Shown here: in pieces, positions 1 through 4,786 of the stretch | How positions within the stretch are numbered: position 1 is the stretch's first letter | Layout: each line of letters begins with the position of its first letter | Source of the DNA: Spirochaetaceae bacterium | Lineage (GTDB): Bacteria; Spirochaetota; Spirochaetia; Treponematales; Breznakiellaceae | Reading direction: 5' to 3' | Assembly: GCA_031258625.1 (NCBI GenBank) | Contig: JAIRMO010000040.1 | Location: forward strand, 1 to 7,278 | Length of the DNA stretch: 7,278 nt | The notes under the pieces: model-generated | The model's database searches: none | Seen by the model: only the letters and a program-made list of their open reading frames with translations | What the model was told of the DNA's origin: nothing | Translations under genes and position numbers: made by a program

Positions 1-43
1 TTATGTATGTATTCACTCATTCCTCTATTTTAGCGTACTTTGA

Positions 44-66
44 TGTGGGGGAACATATCCCCCACA
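44..66. repeat. Hairpin with 8-bp GC-rich stem
   Basis: TGTGGGGG (44-51) pairs perfectly with CCCCCACA (59-66) around a 7-nt loop. No T-run follows on either strand, so it is not a clear intrinsic terminator. It may belong to the GC-rich intergenic hairpins found elsewhere in the window. Confidence 0.45.
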
Positions 67-78
67 CCCCCAGAATCA

Positions 79-112
79 CGCCGCAGAGCGGCGGGGAATT
101 AAACCCATAGAG
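79..112. repeat. Hairpin plus degenerate copy of the GC-rich repeat
   Basis: CGCCGC (79-84) pairs with GCGGCG (88-93) around an AGA loop. It is followed by GGGG and TTAAACCCATAG, which resembles the core of the better preserved repeat units (347-377, 2538-2568). I read it as a decayed member of that family; the resemblance is partial. Confidence 0.35.
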
Positions 113-138
113 ATTAAAGAAGGAAGAAGGGGGGGGGC

Positions 139-162
139 TTGCATAAACATACGTAAAGGGTC
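139..162. repeat. Half copy of the 49-bp palindromic repeat
   Basis: These 24 bases match the left arm of the full palindrome at 180-228. Bases 141-162 differ from 182-203 at a single position (T versus C after ATACG). The right arm is missing and the sequence departs at 163. The 41-bp offset between the two arms gives a short direct repeat. Confidence 0.7.
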
Positions 163-179
163 GGATGCTGGAGGCATTT

Positions 180-228
180 CTGCATAAACATACGCAAAGG
201 GTCAGACCCCAACCGTATATTCATGCAA
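180..228. repeat. 49-bp REP/MITE-like palindrome, copy 1
   Basis: Imperfect inverted repeat with its centre at base 204: the left arm is 180-203 and the right arm 205-228. The core is GGGTC-A-GACCC; the outer arms are TGCATAAACATACG and CGTATATTCATGCA. A second full copy in the same orientation lies at 2378-2426. The AAAGGGTCAGACCCC core recalls the short palindromes accompanying IS200-like or REP-associated tyrosine transposases; that link is from memory, and no transposase gene is present here. Confidence 0.65.
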
Positions 229-346
229 GTCCCCAGGGGGGCGTCATCGGTTTTTGGTACGGCATGGGGTTTAGTAAAACGGGCGGCCCACACACCTGTA
301 CGAGCCGCTCACACAAAGGAGGGGGCGGGATTCCCTTACTGAACCC

Positions 347-377
347 CGCTCCGGGGGCCTAAAACCCACTGGTGGGC
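347..377 (-). repeat. GC-rich hairpin repeat unit (copy upstream of helicase)
   Basis: Core GGGGGCCTAAAA (353-364) is followed by a perfect hairpin, CCCAC-TG-GTGGG (365-376). Read on the minus strand it is a short GC stem followed by TTTTAGGCCCCC, that is, terminator-shaped. Bases 347-362 match 2478-2493 as a perfect 16-bp inverted copy, and 351-363 match the unit at 2610-2622. Confidence 0.65.
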
Positions 378-433
378 GCCGGTACGGGCGGCTGTCATAA
401 TTCTTCGACTTTGGGGTTTACCTGTTGACCCTA

Positions 434-463
434 TTGACAGGAATATCCCGCAAAGAGTACTAT
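434..463 (+). promoter_or_regulatory. Candidate sigma70 promoter of the helicase gene
   Basis: A perfect -35 hexamer TTGACA (434-439) and a -10-like TACTAT (458-463, 4 of 6 consensus bases) are separated by 18 bases. Transcription would begin near 470, only about six bases before the chosen ATG at 476, giving an almost leaderless mRNA. The promoter overlaps the possible upstream TTG starts at 425 and 434, which argues against them. A weaker alternative -10 (CATAAT, 396-401) has no matching -35. Confidence 0.5.
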
Positions 464-475
464 TTAATTGAAAAT

Positions 476-2230
476 ATGACTATCTCTAATGACCATCCTT
501 TTGCGGCCTTCGGTTTATCCGATGGGGTACTGGCGGCCCTTACCCGTAAGGGATTTGAAGCGCCCAGTTCTATTCAAGCCATAGCCCTGCCCCGGCTCCT
601 TGCGGACCAGGGGCACCTCGTGGTTAAGGCCCGGACCGGTACCGGTAAAACCGCCGCCTTTGGGATACCCCTGGTGGAACGGCTGACCCAGGGGGGCCAC
701 GAGCCCCGGGCCCTGATCCTCACCCCTACCCGGGAACTGGCCCTTCAGGTTTCCAAGGAAATCGAATCCTTTGTCCCGGGGCTCTATCCCCGGATTACCG
801 CGGTTTACGGCGGTTCTTCTATTAGAAACCAGATCCTGGACCTCAAGCGGGGCACGGAGATCGTGGTGGGAACCCCCGGCCGGATCATGGATCTGATGGA
901 ACGGAAGGTCCTGAATCTCTCCGCCATTGAGTGGTTTATCCTGGACGAGGCCGACGAGATGCTGGACATGGGCTTTTTTGAGGATGTGGAAACCATCCTC
1001 CGGGGGACCCGGGGCGAGCGCCGGGTGGCGCTTTTTTCCGCCACCATGCCCGACGCTATATTGAAGGTGGTCCGGGAATATATCGGCGAGGTGGAGATCC
1101 TGGAAGATACGGTCCCGGAGGATGAAAAACCCGCGGTGGATCAGTACTACATGGTCTTAAAAAAAGAAGACCGCCTTGAGGGGCTCAGGCGGCTGGTGGA
1201 CGAAGCCGAGGAATTTTATGGCCTGGTTTTTTGCGCCACCAAGGCCGGGGCCGACGAGCTGGCCCGCCGGCTGGTGGAAGGGGGGTATCCCGCGGAGGCC
1301 ATTCACGGGGATCTTTCCCAGGAGGCCCGGGAGCGGACCCTCCGGCGTTTCCGTTCCAAGCTGACCACGATCCTGGTGGCCACCGATGTGGCCGCCCGGG
1401 GTATCGATATAGAACGGCTCACCCATGTGGTGAACTGGGATCTGCCCAATGATCGGGAGACCTACGTCCACCGTATAGGCCGCACCGGCCGGGCGGGCCG
1501 GCGGGGCAAAGCCGTCAGTATGGCCCTTCCCTCGGAGCGGGGCCGGCTGAACGGCCTTTCCCGGAACATGGAGCGGGTTTTGGGGAGCCGGATCGAGTGG
1601 ATGCGGCCCCCGCCGGTAAAGTCCGTGATGGATGCCATCCTAAACCGGATCCGCCAAAGGGTGATTGCCGCGGCCCCCCAAAACGGGGTCCCCCCCGGGC
1701 AGGAGGGAGGGACGGATCCCGCAGCCCTGGCCCCCCCGCTCCACTCCCGGTTGAGCCGGGAACTCGTCGAGGCCTTGGGCGCCGAAGGGGCGGTCCTCGC
1801 CCTTATCGCCGGTTCCTACGGGGAATTGCTGGATTTTTCCCGGTACGGCCCGGTAACGGAATTAAACGAATTTGCCGGTCACGAAACAGAACGAAAGCGG
1901 GGGAAACACTCCTTTGATGAGCCTAAGTTTCTCCGCCGCCACGGCAGGGGCCCTGCCGGACGCAAGGGGGAACGGGGCCGGGAAACGAGCAGCCGGGTAT
2001 ATATCGGCCTTGGCCGTCGGCACGGCGCTTCCGCGGGGGATGTGGCCCGGCTTTTGATGCGCGCCGGCGGCGTACCGGGGCGCATGGTGGACGCCATTGA
2101 GATGAAAGACTACTGCGCCTTTGCGACCATGCCGGAAGACGCGGCCCGGCGGGCCTATGCCTTTTCCCGGAACGCCCCGGAGGACCCGGCCATCAAGCCG
2201 GCCCCCCCCCACCCCCATAGGGGGGATTAG
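476..2230 (+). CDS. deaD: DEAD-box ATP-dependent RNA helicase with DbpA-type RNA-binding domain (DeaD/CsdA-like)
   Basis: A cytoplasmic RNA helicase that unwinds RNA duplexes using ATP; family members act in ribosome assembly, mRNA turnover and cold adaptation. Counting from the ATG at 476 (584 residues), the sequence shows a Q motif (F12, GFEAPSSIQ 26-34), Walker A ARTGTGKT (52-59), PTRELALQ (84-91), TPGR (133-136), DEAD (157-160), SAT (188-190) and HRIGRTGR (332-339). After a low-complexity linker, a DbpA-type RNA-binding fold begins at VYIGLGRRHG (about 508-565). All catalytic motifs are intact. The frame is open further upstream to a TTG at 425, but the promoter lies there and the Q motif sits at the usual distance from the ATG. 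No Shine-Dalgarno sequence precedes the ATG. The last residues (PHPHRGD) are encoded by an intergenic-type repeat. The family call is firm; deaD rather than another DEAD-box paralogue is an inference from the C-terminal domain. Confidence 0.93.
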   Translation: MTISNDHPFAAFGLSDGVLAALTRKGFEAPSSIQAIALPRLLADQGHLVVKARTGTGKTAAFGIPLVERLTQGGHEPRALILTPTRELALQVSKEIESFVPGLYPRITAVYGGSSIRNQILDLKRGTEIVVGTPGRIMDLMERKVLNLSAIEWFILDEADEMLDMGFFEDVETILRGTRGERRVALFSATMPDAILKVVREYIGEVEILEDTVPEDEKPAVDQYYMVLKKEDRLEGLRRLVDEAEEFYGLVFCATKAGADELARRLVEGGYPAEAIHGDLSQEARERTLRRFRSKLTTILVATDVAARGIDIERLTHVVNWDLPNDRETYVHRIGRTGRAGRRGKAVSMALPSERGRLNGLSRNMERVLGSRIEWMRPPPVKSVMDAILNRIRQRVIAAAPQNGVPPGQEGGTDPAALAPPLHSRLSRELVEALGAEGAVLALIAGSYGELLDFSRYGPVTELNEFAGHETERKRGKHSFDEPKFLRRHGRGPAGRKGERGRETSSRVYIGLGRRHGASAGDVARLLMRAGGVPGRMVDAIEMKDYCAFATMPEDAARRAYAFSRNAPEDPAIKPAPPHPHRGD

Positions 2231-2235
2231 GACCC
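2212..2235 (+). repeat. GC-rich hairpin repeat unit forming the helicase 3' end
   Basis: CCCCC-ATA-GGGGG (2212-2224) forms a hairpin followed by GATTAGGACCC. The TAG of the repeat (2228-2230) is the helicase stop codon. Reverse-complemented, the unit matches the consensus GG(G)NCCTAATCCCCCTATGGGGG seen in the other copies. It directly follows a C9 run (2202-2210) inside the coding region. Confidence 0.6.
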
Positions 2236-2264
2236 ATAGGCGTGTACTTAAACGCAAGACTGGA

Positions 2265-2319
2265 AGCATTTATCCGCGGATTAATGCTGATTTTAGCCAC
2301 TTTAATCCGTGAAAATCAG
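2265..2319 (+). terminator. Nested palindromes, candidate helicase terminator
   Basis: AGCATT (2265-2270) pairs with AATGCT (2283-2288) around the perfect palindrome ATCCGCGGAT (2272-2281). This gives a 24-bp dyad with 11 of 12 pairs matched, followed by GATTTT. Two overlapping arms, CGGATTAA (2277-2284) with TTAATCCG (2302-2309) and CTGATTTT (2287-2294) with AAAATCAG (2312-2319), allow other folds. It lies 35 bases past the helicase stop. The T-run is short, so it may be a dispersed repeat as much as a terminator. Confidence 0.45.
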
Positions 2320-2377
2320 GGTAACCGGCGGACTTTTTCCGCAACGTATACGCATAGCGGGTCCGTCCCCCCACTCC

Positions 2378-2426
2378 TTGCATAAATATACGTAAAGGGT
2401 CAGACCCCAAGCGCATATTTATGCAA
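2378..2426. repeat. 49-bp REP/MITE-like palindrome, copy 2
   Basis: The dyad is centred on base 2402: arms 2378-2401 and 2403-2426 match at 19 of 24 positions, with TTGCATAAATAT outside and GGGTC/GACCC inside. It has the same orientation and near-identical sequence to 180-228, so the two copies bracket the helicase gene as direct repeats about 2.2 kb apart. Confidence 0.7.
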
Positions 2427-2468
2427 CCCCCGCCCCCAGAGGGGGTTCCCTTGTTCCCTAAGTAACCG

Positions 2469-2493
2469 CCTATGGGATTAGGCCCCCGGAGCG
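2469..2493 (+). repeat. GC-rich hairpin repeat unit (half-decayed)
   Basis: CCTATGGGATTAGG leads into CCCCCGGAGCG. Bases 2478-2493 are the exact reverse complement of 347-362 upstream of the helicase. The hairpin half is degenerate compared with the other units. Confidence 0.55.
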
Positions 2494-2537
2494 CGGCCCC
2501 TCTTGAACGTGCGCGTCCTCCTTCGTCCGCCGGCGGC

Positions 2538-2568
2538 CCCACCAGTGGGTTAAAACCCCCTATGGGGG
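2538..2568. terminator. Back-to-back hairpins, candidate bidirectional terminator (repeat unit)
   Basis: Two hairpins face each other across TTAAAA: CCCAC-CA-GTGGG (2538-2549) and CCCCC-TAT-GGGGG (2556-2568). On the minus strand the second stem is followed by TTTT, giving a plausible intrinsic terminator for the corrinoid-like gene about 50 bases past its stop. On the plus strand the first stem is followed only by TTAAAA. The parts belong to the GC-rich repeat family. Confidence 0.5.
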
Positions 2569-2609
2569 CGGGCGAAGGGGGATGCGGCCATTCCGCCCCT
2601 CTGCCCGCG

Positions 2610-2638
2610 CCGGGGGCCTAAAGCCCCCTGTGGGGGCT
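2610..2638 (-). repeat. GC-rich hairpin repeat unit forming the corrinoid-gene 3' end
   Basis: The core CCGGGGGCCTAAA (2610-2622) matches 351-363. The hairpin AGCCCCC (2622-2628) with GGGGGCT (2632-2638) closes a 3-base loop. Read on the minus strand, the unit encodes P-H-R-G-L and its TAG is the stop of the corrinoid-like gene. Confidence 0.65.
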
Positions 2639-3280
2639 ATAGGGGGGCTTAATACGCCGGGCCGTAACCAGCTCAGAGGCGTTTGCCGCGTCCGGTATAT
2701 ATATATCGGCGCCTATGGCCTGGCAAAACTTTTCCGTCACCGGTTTTCCCCCAATCACTATTTTAATCTGGTCCCGTATATTCGCCGCCGCCGCGGTTTG
2801 TACAATAAGTTTGAGTTGAGGCATGGTGGTGGGAAGCATGGAAAGGGCGATAATAAACTGGGCTTTTTCACTGATAGCTGTCTGGACAAATCTTTCCGCG
2901 GAAACCCCGGTACCAAGATCCAGCGCCTTAAACCCCATACCTTCCATCATGACGGAAATAAGGTTTTTTTCAATATTCTGGGCCTCTCCCTTTACGGTTC
3001 CGATAATTACCGTGGCCTCGGGTTCTCCCACAGGGGTGGGGATCAAAAGCCGCAGGGCTTTTAGGCCCATATTCATCGCCCTGGTGGCGATCAACATTTC
3101 AGGCAAAAGGATTTCATTCCGTACCAGCCGTTCCTCCATGTTTTTTATCCCCGGGATTAATCCTTGTTTGAGAATACTCTCCACACTATAATTTTCCGCA
3201 AAGGCTTTGGTTATAAGGGCTGAAGTCTCCATCGCCTTGCCGGATTGTAAGCTAGATGAAATTTCACTAAGGTTTATCAT
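2618..3280 (-). CDS. Corrinoid (B12-binding) protein homologue lacking the lower-ligand histidine
   Basis: Related to the small corrinoid proteins of methanol/methylamine-type methyltransferase systems (MtaC/MttC-like), which shuttle a methyl group on cobalt in the cytoplasm. From the ATG at 3280 (220 residues), a helical cap (about 4-80, with ILLPEML before a conserved helix) precedes a Rossmann-like B12 fold. GTVKG (94-98), SML with TT (147-152) and GGKPVT (177-182) are retained. The normally invariant D-x-H-x-x-G reads E99-A-Q101-N-I-E104, so aspartate, histidine and glycine are all replaced. The usual base-off/His-on binding of cobalamin is therefore not expected. An ATG seven codons upstream (3301) lacks a ribosome site, whereas 3280 has GAGGAG six bases ahead. 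The C-terminal tail (PPYSPHRGL) comes from an intergenic repeat. It lies downstream of two PocR regulators, with no methyltransferase gene in view. It could be a sensor, a different-ligand binder or a decaying gene. Confidence 0.85.
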   Translation of the reverse strand: MINLSEISSSLQSGKAMETSALITKAFAENYSVESILKQGLIPGIKNMEERLVRNEILLPEMLIATRAMNMGLKALRLLIPTPVGEPEATVIIGTVKGEAQNIEKNLISVMMEGMGFKALDLGTGVSAERFVQTAISEKAQFIIALSMLPTTMPQLKLIVQTAAAANIRDQIKIVIGGKPVTEKFCQAIGADIYIPDAANASELVTARRIKPPYSPHRGL

Positions 3281-3286
3281 ACTTAA

Positions 3287-3292
3287 CTCCTC
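3287..3292 (-). promoter_or_regulatory. Ribosome binding site of the corrinoid-like gene
   Basis: GAGGAG on the minus strand ends six bases before the ATG at 3280. This decides the start in favour of 3280 over the in-frame ATG at 3301. Confidence 0.75.
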
Positions 3293-3319
3293 ATTAGTCA
3301 TTATCCAACAAGTATTTGC

Positions 3320-3341
3320 CGGAATATTGTAATTTATTCCG
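3320..3341 (-). promoter_or_regulatory. Candidate operator around a -10 box before the corrinoid-like gene
   Basis: A perfect 7-bp inverted repeat, CGGAATA-N8-TATTCCG, encloses TACAAT (3326-3331 on the minus strand, 5 of 6 matches to a -10 box). No -35 hexamer is recognisable at 16-18 bases, as expected of an activator-dependent promoter. Transcription would start near 3319, leaving a leader of about 40 bases. The gene may instead, or also, be read from the regulator upstream (gap 110 bases). Confidence 0.4.
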
Positions 3342-3390
3342 ATATGAGGCAGTTTTAAATTTTGACATTTTAAGACCGCCTGTACGCCCG

Positions 3391-4770
3391 CTATTTTTCA
3401 ATTATGGAACGGTAATCTCCCGAAATATTGTCTTCTGAAATCTCAGAAACCCTGCCTCCTCCATGGGTCCGGTATTTTCCGGGGCTTACTCCGGTGTAAC
3501 TCTTGAAGATCTTTGAGAACCAGCTTTGATCCTCAAAGCCGCAGGAACCCGCGATTTCACTTAAGGATAAATTGGTTTCGGTCAATAAACGGCTGGCCTT
3601 TTCTACCCTTAAACGATTCAGGTAACTTGAAAGATTTTCCCCCACCTCCTCCTTAAAAATAGTGCTAAAATAGGGCGCCGAAAGACCGGATATTTGGGCT
3701 ATTTCCTGGAGGCTTATCCGCCGGGTATAATGTTCCCATATATACTGTTCCGCTTTACGCAGCGCCGCGGCATGACGCACCCCCTGGAAAGAAAAAATGT
3801 CCCCCGCCAGCTGATCTACAATGGTGTGGAGGACATCGGTCAGTTCTTCGATGCTTTTAGCGTCCTGGATACGGCCAAGGTAGTAATTGTTCCTCTCCAA
3901 CAGGACTTCTTCGGAATTACCCGGGGCGATATTCGTCCGGGAGAGGAGTACCACCAGTTCTATGGCCCGGCATTGAATAAATTTGAAATGATCGGGGTTT
4001 GAAAACAGGAGGATCGCCAAAAGTTCGTTTAGGATCCGCCTTCCCATGGCATTATCCCCCCGCTTGATGGCCGACAAAAGCTGCCGTTCTTTGTCCATCG
4101 GATACCCCGGGGACATCCGTTCCAGGGGGTATTGTTTTTTTAATTCCGCGATTTGGTTGGACAGATCGAATTGCTGTTCCGCCCGGCGCTTTAGAATTTT
4201 GTGGTAATCCTCATTACCGGTGGATAAGTACTCCGCCAGAACCAGCAGGAGTTCCGCCAGGGCTTCTATCTTTTTTGATTTCCCCATGGGGAATTTTTCC
4301 GAATGACGATTCGACTCTTCTTCGGAAAGTTCCCCGCCGGTCATTACCGAGAGGCCCTGGCTGACTTCCTGGGGGTCGATCCCCAAAAAACCGGTAACCA
4401 GCAGGGACCCCGCATAGGCGCCCTCCGAATAAATAGGGCTTGTCCAAAACATAAATCCCAGATCGCACATATATATGTGGGACCCGCCGAAACGATGGGC
4501 CTCTTTGATTGCGTTTACGTGCATCTCGTCGCAGGGGGTGTTTACTAAATCCCGGGTATTGGGTTTATTCCCCAGGTGTTTGATACAATAAAAACAGGTG
4601 TTTTTTTCCGTATTGATATAATCATCGTATACCTCCGGTATAGGCTGATAATTATTATCATGAACGGAAACAAGGGTGCCGGTGGCTTTGGCGTACAACA
4701 AAAGCAGCTTATACGCCTCAAGAAGGAGGGGATCGGTTTTGGTAGCTAAATTGGGCAAGGTTTCTTCCAT
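3391..4770 (-). CDS. PocR-domain AraC-family transcriptional regulator (second of tandem pair)
   Basis: A predicted one-component regulator in which an N-terminal PocR sensor domain binds a small ligand and a C-terminal AraC domain binds DNA. From the ATG at 4770 (459 residues), the PocR region covers about 12-130. It has the cysteine/histidine set C59-x2-C62, C80, H84, C102, then DLGFMFWTSPIY and a glycine-rich turn. A helical middle region (about 230-330) is shared with the paralogue upstream. The AraC domain (336-434) has both helix-turn-helix units, with recognition segments SAPYFSTIFKEE and DQSWFSKIFK. An in-frame ATG at 4812 would overlap the upstream gene, and its purine-rich stretch abuts the codon, so 4770 is preferred. 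The start lies 16 bases after the stop of the paralogue, indicating one transcript. The ligand is unknown; the neighbouring corrinoid-like gene is the natural target candidate. Confidence 0.88.
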   Translation of the reverse strand: MEETLPNLATKTDPLLLEAYKLLLLYAKATGTLVSVHDNNYQPIPEVYDDYINTEKNTCFYCIKHLGNKPNTRDLVNTPCDEMHVNAIKEAHRFGGSHIYMCDLGFMFWTSPIYSEGAYAGSLLVTGFLGIDPQEVSQGLSVMTGGELSEEESNRHSEKFPMGKSKKIEALAELLLVLAEYLSTGNEDYHKILKRRAEQQFDLSNQIAELKKQYPLERMSPGYPMDKERQLLSAIKRGDNAMGRRILNELLAILLFSNPDHFKFIQCRAIELVVLLSRTNIAPGNSEEVLLERNNYYLGRIQDAKSIEELTDVLHTIVDQLAGDIFSFQGVRHAAALRKAEQYIWEHYTRRISLQEIAQISGLSAPYFSTIFKEEVGENLSSYLNRLRVEKASRLLTETNLSLSEIAGSCGFEDQSWFSKIFKSYTGVSPGKYRTHGGGRVSEISEDNISGDYRSIIEK

Positions 4771-4786
4771 TATAGGTTTTCCATGT

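Larger units (their letters stand above)
1..475. other. Repeat-rich non-coding spacer upstream of the helicase
   Basis: I see no credible protein gene in this stretch. Short open frames exist but are built from repeats and low-complexity G/C runs. The spacer holds two hairpins near the left edge (44-66 and 79-93), a G9 run (129-137), a half copy plus a full copy of a 49-bp palindromic repeat (139-228), one copy of the GC-rich hairpin repeat (347-377) and the helicase promoter (434-463). The part from about 229 to 340 is G-rich and shows no structure I can name. Confidence 0.7.
2231..2617. other. Convergent intergenic region filled with repeats
   Basis: This is the spacer between the ends of the plus-strand helicase and the minus-strand corrinoid-like gene. 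It holds a near-perfect palindrome (2265-2288), a further inverted repeat (2287-2319), the second 49-bp palindrome (2378-2426) and two GC-rich hairpin units (2469-2493, 2538-2568). A 90-codon minus frame across it is repeat-derived and is not called. Confidence 0.7.

Noticed and set aside
1..20. Possible start of a minus-strand gene (ATG at 20-18) leaving the left edge
   Set aside because: Only about six codons are visible and the purine stretch AGAGGA abuts the ATG with no spacing, so there is too little evidence to call a gene.
165..362. 65-codon open frame on the plus strand in the left spacer
   Set aside because: It runs through the 49-bp palindrome and the GC-rich repeat, has low-complexity composition and no ribosome binding site.
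2270..2542. 90-codon minus-strand frame between the convergent genes
   Set aside because: It is made of repeat units and hairpins; the protein is glycine/arginine/proline-rich with no recognisable fold.
2582..3064. 160-codon plus-strand frame
   Set aside because: It is the antisense shadow of the corrinoid-like gene, which has conserved family motifs on the minus strand.
3362..3397. TTGACA on the plus strand as a promoter
   Set aside because: No -10 hexamer occurs at a workable distance and no plus-strand gene follows.
4771..4784. Tiny frame ATG-GAA-AAC-CTA-TAA whose stop overlaps the ATG at 4770
   Set aside because: A four-residue frame in a 16-base gap is easily chance, with no good ribosome site of its own; at most it aids coupling.
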